From positions 114,501 through 178,500 of the forward strand of contig JAPTMU010000115.1 in assembly GCA_028583405.1 (NCBI GenBank): DNA of 64,000 nt, read 5' to 3'. Source of the stretch: Pogonophryne albipinna (Eukaryota; Chordata; Actinopteri; Perciformes; Artedidraconidae). Shown here in pieces: positions 1 to 10,264 of this stretch. How positions within the stretch are numbered: position 1 is the first letter of the stretch; each line of letters opens with the position of its first letter. The translations under genes were made by a program, and so were the position numbers. Below the pieces are notes generated by a model. The model was not told the DNA's origin, searched no databases, and saw nothing but the letters and a program-made list of their open reading frames with translations.

Positions 1-673
1 CAAATGTATGTTATTAATAAAGCATTTTTTAACGGTGCCGATTTCAGTGCTCAGCAGGATATGGTTATTTTAGAAATGTAAGTTTCTATCTGGCAAATAC
101 AGATTGAAAATAAATGCAGAAAAGAAACTGAACATTTTGAGTGACAGGTTTAGAAGATTGTGAAACCCTGAATTGGGTATACCAAGTTTATATTCTTGAC
201 TTTTCTTTTGAGGCTAAATTGTTATTATAGACCACCTTTTTACCATCTTGTTATAGTCCAGCACATAGAAGTGCATATGGACTTCAGACTAACCTACAGT
301 AAAGCCTGCATTTGGAAGGAGGGCAAGGTTTTCTAATGAACATTTCTCAAAATATTGCACGTTTAATCTTCTCCCTTTTACTGACATGACCAATGTCTGC
401 TAATCCTATGTAGTATGAGAGTTTTTAAATACTTTTCTAGTCCAGATGAGCTTTTATTGGACTGTTAAGGGAAGATTTATGCATGATGAGAGCCAAGCAT
501 TGCAATACAAACATTGGATTGACACGCTGTTATTTAAGAAAAGTATACACGTTTTATTATATTGCTGCTAAGATAACGTCTCAGATATCAAGCTCTCCAA
601 GGCACTCGAAATATACGAGATGAAGCTATGCAGTATTGAATATCTCCTCACTCATCGTCCCGTTCAACAACTG
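1..673. other. 3' flank of the NNGT-type glycoprotein gene
   Basis: This stretch lies downstream of the minus-strand gene ending at 674. A minus-strand AATAAA (plus-strand 552-557) sits about 117 nt past the stop and is the likely polyadenylation signal. The whole stretch recurs almost unchanged at 57179-57851 (offset 57178). A copy of the 'AACGGGACGATGAG' unit lies just past the stop (about 640-672). No other gene is seen. Confidence 0.6.
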
Positions 674-3307
674 CTAGTCGCTCATCGTCCCGTTGAACTT
701 TTCCTCGTCGCTCATCGTCCCGTTCAACATCTGGCCGTCTACTTTATGGGTATCCTGGAGTACTGAAAAAACATTTGTGTCATAAATGCTGGACGTCAAG
801 ATAATACATGATGTTCTCTAGACTGAAATCACAGCATGAATTCTTCTGTAATAGTTCCTCAATAAATCCTGTTTTTGTAAAAAATGAGCGATGTTGGAAG
901 TGAATTCAGCAACCTAACATTGATGCATTAACTTAAGACATGCAAGTGGTTTGTTTTAGCTCTTATACACAGGATTAGCTTGACATTGCTGTGTTTCAAA
1001 TGAATCCTACATATCACAGATTTCAGATCTTTTACACCACTTTTACGCAACACATTCTGTTGTCTTTTTGGTCTTTAGAACTCACCTTTGTGCTCATGCA
1101 GGACACCCCCCGTCGTGCCGTTGTTCTGCTGGACGCCCCGCGTCGTGCCGTTGTTCTGCTGGACGCCCCCCGTCGTGCCGTTGTTCTGCTGGACGGTGCC
1201 GTTGTTCTGCTGGACGGTGCCGTTGTTCTGCTGGACGCCCCCCGTCGTGCCGTTGTTCTGCTGGACGGTGCCGTTGTTCTGCTGGACGCCCCCCGTCGTG
1301 CCGTTGTTCTGCTGGACGCCCCCCGTCGTGCCGTTGTTCTGCTGGACGCCCCCCGTCGTGCCGTTGTTCTGCTGGACGGTGCCGTTGTTCTGCTGGACGC
1401 CCCCCGTCGTGCCGTTGTTCTGCTGGACGCCCCCCGTCGTGCCGTTGTTCTGCTGGACGGTGCCGTTGTTCTGCTGGACGGTGCCGTTGTTCTGCTGGAC
1501 GGTGCCGTTGTTCTGCTGGACGGTGCCGTTGTTCTGCTGGACGGTGCCGTTGTTCTGCTGGACGCCCCCCGTCGTGCCGTTGTTCTGCTGGACGCCCCCC
1601 GTCGTGCCGTTGTTCTGCTGGACGCCCCCCGTCGTGCCGTTGTTCTGCTGGACGCCCCCCGTCGTGCCGTTGTTCTGCTGGACGCCCCCCGTCGTTGCGT
1701 CGCCCCAAATGACAAACCGGTTCTGGACGTCCCCTGTCGTGGAGTCTACCCCAATGACGACCCATTTTTGGACATCCCCCTCCTTGGCCACTCCCCTAAC
1801 GACGACCCGGTTCTGGACAGCCTCTGCTGTGGCGGTTTCGCTAATGACGATCAGGTTCTGGACGCCCCCCGTCTTGGCTTTGTCCTTAATGATGACCAAG
1901 TTCTGGACGCCCCCCGCCGTGGCTTTTCCCCTAATGACGACCCGGTTCTGGACGTCCTCAGTTGTGGAGTTGCCTCCTATGATGACCCATTTTAGGTCAT
2001 GCCCCGCAGTGGAATTTCCCCTAATGACGACCCGGTTCTGGACGCCCCCCTCCGTGCCGTTGTCCCTCGTTACGACCTGGTTCTGGACATTTGTTGTCTC
2101 GTTGACGCTCTGGGGCTTTTGTTCAGGATTCTGGTGACTAGACGCATCAGCTTCCACGTCATTGGTTTCCAGTTGTACTGAAAGAAAGAAGGATTGACTA
2201 ACAAAATAAGAACCAAGAGAAATCACGTGATGTTATACGTCGACTGAAATCACAGCATGAATTGTTCTGTAGTTTTCTTTTAATTCTTGCTTTTTTTAAT
2301 GTGGCATTTAATAATATTGGGAGGGATGAAACCCTCTGTAATGATCACACATGCAGAGCACACAGTGAAATGTGTTCTCTGCTTTTAACCCTTCCTAGCA
2401 CCAGGAGTCTAGTACTAGGAGCAGTGGGCAGCTATTGCACAGCGCCCGGGGAGCAATGGGAGTAAGGGGGGGGGGGAAGGGGGTTTTTCCGGTGCCTTGC
2501 TCAAGGGCACCCCGGCAGGGCAGGAGGTGAACTAGGACCTCTCCAAGAATCAGTCCACACTCCATTTTTAGATCTGGTCAGGGACTTGAACCGGCGACCC
2601 TACGGCTCACAGTCCAATCCCCTACTGACTGAGCCACTGCCGGATTGAGGACTGTTTTTAAGATCAATTCTCAAAGTTAGTCAATTTGGCACGACATTTC
2701 TCAAACGCATGGCATCAACATGCACAATACATCATGGGATGGCCATCAAATACAAAAATCTTCCCAATTTCAAGTTTTTAAACCCAGTTTAAAGCATTAT
2801 CACCCCATAGTGTTCCTCAAGGGCTGGGTGTCAACTTGGTATAAGACGTACAGATATCATAAGGTTTTAAACCCTTTTATACACAGTTTAAATATCTTGA
2901 GTTCATCTTATATTTCCCAGCTTTCAGATCATTTTCACCACCTTAACACCGTTGACCTTTTAGCCTTTAGGGCTCACCTTCTCTAGCATCTTGGTCTAAC
3001 ATGGACTCCATCGACTGGAAAGGTGCAAAGGCTTTCTTTAAGGAGATCTCATTGGCAGACAGATCTGTAGGACACAGTATAATTAAAGGTTAGTGTCAGA
3101 CAGAGAGAAGAAACACTGCATAAAATCTAATGTTTTCAACTCTCAGTCTCCTCTGCAGCTTATATTCACCAGCTGGAAAACTGTGGACAGGAAACATGCT
3201 GTTAAATCAAACATTATTCCTTCATCTTCAACACAATTATCAAACAGGTAAATACCTCTGGCCAGACAAACAGTCAGCACACAGACGAGCATCCAAACAG
3301 CTGCCAT
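674..3307 (-). CDS. Secreted N-glycosylated repeat protein, NNGT type (hyosophorin-like), 4 exons
   Basis: Spliced minus-strand gene. Exon 1 is 3256-3307 (signal peptide MAAVWMLVCVLTVCLAR), exon 2 2978-3064, exon 3 1086-2177, exon 4 674-762. All junctions are GT-AG in phase 1, and the lengths sum to 1320 nt (439 residues). Exon 2 reads DLSANEISLKKAF and so on, a likely propeptide. Exon 3 begins VQLETNDVEADASSHQ, then has about nine degenerate repeats of roughly 15 residues (VQNRVVIRGNSTAGG-like), then about 22 copies of VQQNNGT or VQQNNGTTGG. Exon 4 adds two NGTMSD units before a TAG. Nearly every homogeneous repeat holds an N-G-T sequon. Known: fish egg hyosophorins are secreted tandem glycopeptide repeats stored in cortical alveoli. 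Inferred: this is such a protein. Exon 3 could instead read through its donor to a nearby TAA, giving a C-terminus ending HEHKGEF. Intron 2 (800 bp) holds a SINE. Confidence 0.8.
2325..2650 (-). mobile_element. tRNA-derived SINE in intron 2 of the NNGT gene
   Basis: On the minus strand the head resembles a tRNA. An A-box-like TGGCTCAGTCAGTAGG maps to plus-strand 2621-2636 and a B-box-like GGTTCAAGTCC to 2582-2592. The tail contains the 'ccttgctcaagggcac' motif (about 2494-2509) that is widespread in fish dispersed repeats, and a G-run at 2465-2476. The SINE is absent from the corresponding introns of the other array genes, so it inserted after they diverged. The outer limits are approximate. 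Confidence 0.6.
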
Positions 3308-4039
3308 CTCTGCAGTTTTCCAAGAGAGTGTTGCCTGAGCACCAGCCAGCTTTAAAGGAGGGAAACCTCCAGCAGCTGCTACTGATCAGCACTGATTGTC
3401 TCTCTGCACAGAGGAAAACACCATTTATCTGAGATTAAACTCTGAGAATGAGGAGTTTTTCATGGAGCTTGTTGTACATTTATGATTAGTAGAGACCATC
3501 ATTTTAAATTCACATTATGTTCAAATCAGTAAAAGAATATTGCATTTGAGAGGGTATAGCAACTACAACAAATAACAAGACCTCCCCCTGAAAAACAAAG
3601 ATCTGTATGAACATTTTATATTGTTGCCTAAAAACAATTTCACACAAGGTAAAAACTCTGAAAAAGTTATAGTAAATATCCAAAATATCCCTCCTCTTCA
3701 GAAAACAAAAAATTCAATTACAACATTTTACAACCCCCTTCCCTAAACACATAATTTGTAGAAGAGAAGAAAACAGGGTTATTTGAAAGCCTTCTTCCCG
3801 TCATGCCTCACCTAAAATACCTGATTGCTCATGAAACTTGCATTTTTAAGACGTAACAATAATGATGCTACGAAGAAACTAAAAATAAAATGCATAAAAA
3901 TAATTCTTTATGAATTCTTTTTAATTTTTTATGGGTATTTTTGCCTGAAGAGACACTTAGTGGTATAAATGAAATGGTGCGATTGTAGTGTTCCACAGAC
4001 ATGAAGTGAAAAATAAATGTCCTTTATCTTTCTTTCTAG
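3308..4039. other. Spacer between glycoprotein exon 1 and the fdxr fragment
   Basis: About 730 bp holding the upstream promoter region of the minus-strand gene and the former intron sequence preceding the fdxr penultimate exon. It recurs nearly unchanged at 10216-10947, 15843-16575, 25060-25791 and 37481-38209. No upstream fdxr exon is present, which shows the fdxr copies are fragments. No other gene is seen. Confidence 0.6.
3350..3356 (-). promoter_or_regulatory. TATA-like box of the NNGT gene
   Basis: TTTAAAG on the minus strand, 43-49 nt upstream of the ATG. This spacing predicts a 5' UTR of only about 20 nt. The same motif at the same distance precedes all seven complete genes. An E-box CAGCTG lies just upstream at 3373-3378. 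Confidence 0.5.
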
Positions 4040-6181
4040 GTCTCTACTGTAGTGGCTGGCTGAAAACAGACCCCACTGGTGTGATAGCGACCACTTTGAA
4101 CAATAGTTTTGACACGGTTCGATCCGTGCTGGAGGACATGGACTCTGGAACGTTGAACACATCGGCTGCGAAGCCGGGATCACAAAGCATCAACGCTCTG
4201 CTGGAAAACAGGTTCCTGATGACTGATGTTCAGGTGTATATCAGTATGTAGTGTCTCTACTTTAAAGAGTCCTCTCCTGCTGATGTTCAGGTGTATATCA
4301 GTATGTAGTGTCTCTACTTTAAAGAGTCCTCTCCTGCTGATGTTCAGGTGTATATCAGTATGTAGTGTCTCTACTTTAAAGAGTCCTCTCCTGCTGATGT
4401 TCAGGTGTATATCAGTATGTAGTGTCTCTACTTTAAAGAGTCCTCTCCAGCTGATGTTCAGGTGTATATCAGTATGTAGTGTCTCTACTTTAAAGAGTCC
4501 TCTCCCGCTGATGTTCAGGTGTATATCAGTATGTAGTGTCTCTACTTTAAAGAGTCCTCTCCTGCTGATGTTCAGGTGTATATCAGTATGTAGTGTCTCT
4601 ACTTTAAAGAGTCCTCTCCTGCTGATGTTCAGGTGTATATCAGTATGTAGTGTCTCTACTTTAAAGAGTCCTCTCCTGCTGATGTTCAGGTGTATATCAG
4701 TATGTAGTGTCTCTACTTTAAAGAGTCCTCTCCTGCTGATGTTCAGGTGTATATCAGTATGTAGTGTCTCTACTTTAAAGAGTCCTCTCCCGCTGATGTT
4801 CAGGTGTATATCAGTATGTAGTGTCTCTACTTTAAAGACTCCTCTCCTGCTGATGTTCAGGTGTATATCAGTATGTAGTGTCTCTACTTTAAAGAGTCCT
4901 CTCCTGCTGATGTTCAGGTGTATATCAGTATGTAGTGTCTCTACTTTAAAGAGTCCTCTCCTGCTGATATTCAGGTGTATTTCAGTATGTAGTGTCTCTA
5001 CTTTAAAGAGTCCTCTCCTGCTGATGTTCAGGTGTATATCAGTATGTAGTGTCTCTACTTTAAAGAGTCCTCTCCTGCTGATGTTCTGGTGTATTTCAGT
5101 ATGTAGTGTCTCTACTTTAAAGAGTCCTCTCCTGCTGATGTTCAGGTGTATATCAGTATGTAGTGTCTCTACTTTAAAGAGTCCTCTCCTGCTGATGTTC
5201 AGGTGTTTATCGGTATGTAGTTTCTCTACTTTAAAGAGTCCTCTCCTGCTGATGTTCAGGTGTATATCAGTATGTAGTGTCTCTACTTTAAAGAGTCCTC
5301 TCCTGCTGATGTTCAGGTGTATTTCAGTATGTAGTGTCTCTACTTTAAAGAGTCCTCTCCTGCTGATGTTCAGGTGTATTTCAGTATGTAGTGTCTCTAC
5401 TTTAAAGAGTCCTCTCCCGCTGATGTTCAGGTGTATATCAGTATGTAGTGTCTCTACTTTAAAGAGTCCTCTCCCGCTGATTTCCAGGTGTATATCAGTA
5501 TGTAGTGTCTCTACTTTAAAGAGTCCTCTCCTGCTGATGTTCAGGTGTATATCAGTATGTAGTGTCTCTACTTTAAAGAGTCCTCTCCCGCTGATTTCCA
5601 GGTGTATATCAGTATGTAGTGTCTCTACTTTAAAGAGTCCTCTCCTGCTGATGTTCAGGTGTATAGAGCTGTCCTGCCCCTTAGCCTAACACGTACAATG
5701 TGTTGGAGCGCTAGCCAATAGGAGCGTGAGTGTTTCATAGTGATGTGACTATGTTCTGGAAGTAAAGAAAGGAGTCCAATGTTTTTGGGAACCAGGAACA
5801 TAGCATGTATTTATCCCATAGGGCAAAAATGAGAGAATCTGATGGATAAAGTCAGATGTTATGCACTTAAGGACATTTTAGTCCTTAAAGGTCTTTCTCT
5901 GTGTGTTTGGGCTACACACTATATACTGATATTTAGAAATAAATAAATGTGCTATATGCCTTAAAACATAATTTAAGATCTAATCCGATTCCGAGGCTCA
6001 GGGTTAATTTAGTAAATGCATGTTACTGACTCTGATTTCGTGTCCTGCAGGAGTGAAACCAGTGACTTTCTCCGAGTGGGAGAAGATTGACAGTGAGGAA
6101 GTTCGGAGGGGGGCGGCGATCGGGAAACCCCGAGAAAAACTGCTGACTGTGGAGGAAATGCTACAGCTGGCTGGACAATAA
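4040..6181 (+). pseudogene. fdxr: fdxr terminal two exons, copy a (broken junction)
   Basis: Ferredoxin (adrenodoxin) reductase is the mitochondrial FAD enzyme passing electrons from NADPH to ferredoxin. Only its C-terminus is here. The penultimate exon, 4040-4211, encodes GLYCSGWLKTDPTGVIATT and so on. The last exon, 6051-6181, encodes [14 protein letters not shown] through [18 protein letters not shown], then TAA, with AATAAA at 6254-6259. Both match the conserved tail of vertebrate FDXR. The FAD- and NADPH-binding upstream exons are absent. The end of the first exon reads AACAG|GT where the other copies read AACAGAG|GT. This 2-nt loss would shift the last exon out of frame. The intron is almost entirely 57-bp minisatellite. 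Confidence 0.85.
4228..5664 (+). repeat. 57-bp minisatellite in the fdxr intron, about 25 copies
   Basis: Tandem units running gtgtatatcagtatgtagtg ... ctgatgttcag. Variants include ctgctgatttcc and cccgctgatg. Each unit ends in a pyrimidine-rich stretch, then TTCAG directly followed by GTGTAT. Because 57 is a multiple of 3 and the unit lacks stops in one frame, a long spurious reading frame spans the array. Confidence 0.95.
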
Positions 6182-7042
6182 CCTGACGACGACAACATTT
6201 CATACCGTCCTGTCTGGGATCAATGACAGAAATAATTACATTAAATTATACGTAATAAAAGCTATTAGGTACTGCAGTTTACCCGTTAAAGCTTTTAGTT
6301 TTCGTTCAACTTCCAATCAATCCAAAGCACTGAAAAACTAAGTTTCCTGACGTGCCAACATTAAAGACAATTCTCTATTAGATGCTATACATAATGAACT
6401 CCACTCGAATATAATGTATGTATTTTATAAAGGTAAACTTCATTATTGTTCAACCCCAAATTTATAATTGGTTCAGTATTGAGTGAGAGTTACCGTTCAA
6501 ATGTTTATTTCAGGGTGTCTTTGCTCTAAAGAGCCCCCATTATGCTTTTTGTTGCTTACATAATACTGGACTCATTTCAAAAACTGTTTCCCCAAAAGAC
6601 ATGGGATACTGTTCAGGAAAAATACTGAAGTTTCTCTTTAGAAGAGTAATGACTGCTTGGGGACCAAATTACATTTTGCAAGTGTTTGCACTGAAACCGA
6701 TATTTTATGAATAAATCATGATTTATATCCTTTCCGTCTTGAAGGAGCATTTCTTTCCGTTGCATTTTAAATATTTAGGTCTACGGAAATTTTGTAAAAG
6801 AAAACCCTAAATACAGATTCTATAAGTTCTGTCCACTGGTCTAAAAGATAATATGTTATTGAACAAAAATAATCCAAGTTTGACTAATGGATTAAAAAAA
6901 ACGGATGTTTTACCAGCAGTTCCATCACATATGAATATTAAGGACATTTTAAAGCAGAAATACACTAATAGTATAAGATGCTCTAAAATCAAACGTTTTG
7001 ATATTTGGAAAAGAAAACAGATTTATTAATGAAAGTTTTATT
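6182..7042. other. Convergent 3' spacer between fdxr copy a and glycoprotein gene 2
   Basis: About 860 bp holding the fdxr 3' UTR (AATAAA 6254-6259) and, at its right end, the polyadenylation signals of the minus-strand gene (plus-strand 7022-7027 and 7037-7042). The spacer is conserved in each unit: 12340-13198, 27987-28841 and 58997-59866. It is interrupted by insertions at 17628-22679 and 39376-42167. No coding sequence is seen. Confidence 0.6.
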
Positions 7043-10000
7043 TTATGGCAAAGATAAAAGCTCGATAATCGCTGTCTCGTTGACCCCGTCGTGGCGAACG
7101 TTATCCGTCCCGTTGACCTCGTCGTGGCGAACGTTATCCGTCTCGTTGATCCCGTCGTGGCGAACGGTATCCGTCTCGTTGATCCCGTCGTGGCGAACGG
7201 AATCCGTCTCGTTGATCCCGTCGTGGCGAACGGTATCCGTCTCGTTGACCCCGTCGCGGCGAACGTTATCCGTCTCGTTGATCCCGTCGTGGCGAACGGT
7301 ATCCGTCTCGTTGACCCCGTCGTGGCGAACGGTATCCGTCTCGTTGACCCCGTCGTGGCGACCGGTATCCGTCTCGTTGACCCCGTCGTGGCGACCGGTA
7401 TCCGTCTCGTTGACCCCGTCGTGGCGAACGTTATCCGTCTCGTTGATCCCGTCGTGGCGAACGTTATCCGTCTCGTTGATCCCGTCGTTGCGAACGGTAT
7501 CCTTCTCGTTGACCCCGTCGTTTCGAACGTTATCCGTCTCGTTGATCCCGTCGTGGCAAACGGTATCCGTCTCGTTGACCCAATCGTGGCGAACGGTATC
7601 CGTCTCGTTGACCCAATCGTGGCGACCGGTATCCGTCTCGTTGATCCAGTCGTGGCGACCGGTATCCGTCTCGTTGACCCAGTCGTGGCGAACGTTATGC
7701 GTCTCGTTGACCCCGTCGTGGCGAACGTTATGAGTCTCGTTGACCCCGTCGTGGCGAACGTTATCCGTCTCGTTGATCCCGTCGTGGCGAACGGTATCCT
7801 TCTCGTTGACCCAGTCGTTTCGAACGTTATCCGTCTCGTTGATCCCGTCGTGGCAAACGGTATCCGTCTCGTTGACCCAATCGTGGCGAACGGTATCCGT
7901 CTCGTTGACCCAATCGTGGCGACCGGTATCCGTCTCGTTGATCCAGTCGTGGCGACCGGTATCCGTCTCGTTGACCCAGTCGTGGCGAACGTTATGCGTC
8001 TCGTTGACCCCGTCGTGGCGAACGTTATGAGTCTCGTTGACCCCGTCGTTTCGAACGTTATCCGTCTCGTTGACCCAGTCGTGGCGAACGTTATCCGTCT
8101 CGTTGACCCAGTCGTGGCGAACGTTATCCGTCTCGTTGACCCAGTCGTGGCGAACGTTATCCGTCTCGTTGATCCCGTCGTGGCGAACGTTATCCGTCTC
8201 GTTGACCCAGTCGCGGCGGACGGTATCCGTCTCGTTGACCCAGTCGCGGCGGACGGTATCCGTCTCGTTGAACCCGTCGTGGCGAACGGTATCCGTCTCG
8301 TTGAACCCGTCGTGGCGACCGGTATCCGTCTCGTTGATCCAGTCGTGGCGACCGGTATCCGTCTCGTTGACCCAGTCGTGGCGAACGTTATGCGTCTCGT
8401 TGACCCCGTCGTGGCGAACGTTATGAGTCTCGTTGACCCCGTCGTTTCGAACGTTATCCGTCTCGTTGACCCAGTCGTGGCGAACGTTATCCGTCTCGTT
8501 GACCCAGTCGTGGCAAACGTTATCCGTCTCGTTGACCCAGTCGTGGCGAACGTTATCCGTCTCGTTGATCCCGTCGCGGCGGACGGTATCCGTCTCGTTG
8601 ACCCAGTCGCGGCGGACGGTATCCGTCTCGTTGAACCCGTCGTGTCGAACGTTATCCGTCTCGTTGACCCAGTCGTGGCGAACGTTATCCGTCTCGTTGA
8701 CCCAGTCGTGGCGAACGTTATCCGTCTCGTTGACCCAGTCGTGGCGAACGTTATCCGTCTCGTTGATCCCGTCGCGGCGGACGGTATCCGTCTCGTTGAC
8801 CCAGTCGTGGCGGACGGTATCCGTCTCGTTGAACCCGTCGTGGCGAACGTTATCCGTCTCGTTGAACCCGTCGTGGCGAACGTTATCAGTCTCGTTGACC
8901 CCGTCGTGGCGAACGTTATCCGTCTCGTTGACCCCGTCGTTTCGAATGTTATCCGTCTCCTTGAACCCGTCGTGGCGAACGTTATACGTCTCGTTGAACC
9001 CGTCGTGGCGAACGTTATCCGTCTCGTTGAACGCGTTGTGGCGAACTTTATCCGTCTCGTTGAACCCGTCGTGGCGAACGTTATCCGTCCCGTTGACCCC
9101 GTCGTGGCGAACGTTATCCGTCTCGTTGACCCCGTCGTGGCAAACGTTATCCGTCTCGTTGACCCCGTCGTGGCGAACGTTATCCGTCTCGTTGACCCCG
9201 TCGTGGCGAACGTTATCCGTCTCGTTGAACCCGTCGTGGCGAACGTTATCCGTCTCGTTGAACCCGTCGTGGCGAACGTTATCCGTCTCGTTGATCCCGT
9301 CGTGGCGAACGTTCTCCGTCTTGTTGATCCAGTCGTGGCGAACTTTCTGGTGACGTGACGCCTCAGCTTCCACTTCGTTGGTCTCCAGTTGAACTGAAAC
9401 AAATACCTTTCATTAAAAACTTTACAGAAATGTAATTAGTTTTTGCTTCAAGACTTTGTTCCTGTACTTTTTTTTTGTGTGAAAAAAGGCCATTTCATCG
9501 TGACGTCTGTAGTCAACAGATTATAAAAGACTACAATTACCACGGCACCTTCCTCTAAAAGTCTAAAGTGACAGAGATGGGCAACCTTTTTTGAACCGCT
9601 CAATTACCCTTTAAGTTATCAAGTTATACAAGCCTTAACAAAACAGCTTTTGGTAATTTGTTGTAGTTTAATTTTAAATAAATCATTTTGAAAATGTTTT
9701 TAAAGTTACTAAAACTGTGAGGCAAATTAAGTTTGGTGGCAATATTTCCCCTTTATACCTGTACTCGATTAAAATTGTTTTTAAAATGGCAAAGTACCTC
9801 AAAAGTCTTTTTAATATAGCATCTGTTGACTTTAACTTATCCCATGAAGATCAGTAAAAGAGAAAAGACATGACTCACCTTGGCCAGCGTCTCGCTCCAA
9901 CATGGACTCCATCGACTGGAAACGTTGAAAGGCTTTTTCTAAGGAGATCTCATTGGGAGACAGATCTGTAGGACACAGTATAATTAAAGGTTAGTGTCAG

Positions 10001-10215
10001 ACAGAGAGAAGAAACACTGCATAAAATCAAATGTTTTCAACTCTCAGTCTCCTCTGCAGCTTATATTCACCAGCTGGAAAACCAGAGACTGTGGACAGGA
10101 AACTTGCTGTTAAATCAAACATTATTCCTTCATCTTCAACACAATCATCAAACAGGTAAATACCTCTAGCCAGACAAACAGTCAGCACACAGACGAGCAT
10201 CCAAACAGCTGCCAT
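7043..10215 (-). CDS. Secreted N-glycosylated 11-residue-repeat protein, gene 2 (hyosophorin-like)
   Basis: Exon 1 is 10164-10215 (signal peptide), exon 2 9879-9965 (DLSPNEISLEKAFQRFQ and so on), exon 3 7043-9393. Introns are GT-AG of 198 and 485 bp, and the CDS totals 2490 nt (829 residues). Exon 3 starts VQLETNEVEAEASRHQK, then has 69 units of 11 residues with consensus VRHDG(V/I/F)NETDN, and ends NETAIIELLSLP. Almost every unit carries an N-E-T sequon (N-K-T in the first); a few have NEK and lose it. Variation is confined to a few columns: H/N, G/W, V/I/F and N/T. The stop TAA is followed at once by AATAAA, giving a very short 3' UTR. Inferred role: a multivalent glycopeptide precursor of the egg cortical alveolus. 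Other secreted mucin-like roles are possible. Confidence 0.85.
7060..9345 (-). repeat. 33-bp coding minisatellite with higher-order blocks (gene 2)
   Basis: About 69 copies of a 33-bp unit (minus strand AACGTTCGCCACGACGGG followed by (V/I/F)NETD codons). A marker pair of variants ('gttatgcgtctcg' then 'gttatgagtctcg') recurs with its second member at about 7729, 8026 and 8422. These spacings of 297 and 396 bp equal 9 and 12 units, so multi-unit blocks were duplicated. Confidence 0.9.
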
Positions 10216-10257
10216 CTCTGCAGTTTTCCAAGAGAGTGTTGCCTGAGCACCAGCCAG

Positions 10258-10264
10258 CTTTAAA
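10258..10264 (-). promoter_or_regulatory. TATA-like box of gene 2
   Basis: TTTAAAG at the conserved 43-49 nt upstream of the ATG, in a block identical to the other units. Confidence 0.5.

Noticed and set aside
991..1995. Long plus-strand and alternative minus-strand open frames over the NNGT array
   Set aside because: Repeat units of 21 and 30 bp keep several frames open by chance. Only the minus frame joins to a signal peptide through phase-matched splice sites and gives sequons.
3929..4183. Minus-strand 84-residue open frame repeated in each unit (MIPASQPMCSTFQ)
   Set aside because: Antisense to the fdxr penultimate exon and running across its splice acceptor; conserved only because the exon is.
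4226..5689. 487-residue open frame of 19-residue repeats (MFRCISVCSVSTLKSPLLL)
   Set aside because: It lies in an intron minisatellite whose unit is 57 bp (a multiple of 3), with no start context and great length variation between copies.
6004..6203. Minus-strand open frames over the fdxr last exon (repeated in each unit)
   Set aside because: Antisense shadows of the conserved fdxr exon.
7060..9345. CRISPR-like direct repeats
   Set aside because: Units are contiguous without unique spacers, inside a spliced eukaryotic coding exon.
7091..9358. Plus-strand and second minus-strand open frames (ANVIRLVDPVV, FATTGSTRRIT repeats) over the 33-bp arrays
   Set aside because: Shadows of the 33-bp period (a multiple of 3). 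They lack signal peptide, splice context or sequon logic. The same applies to all other 33-bp arrays.
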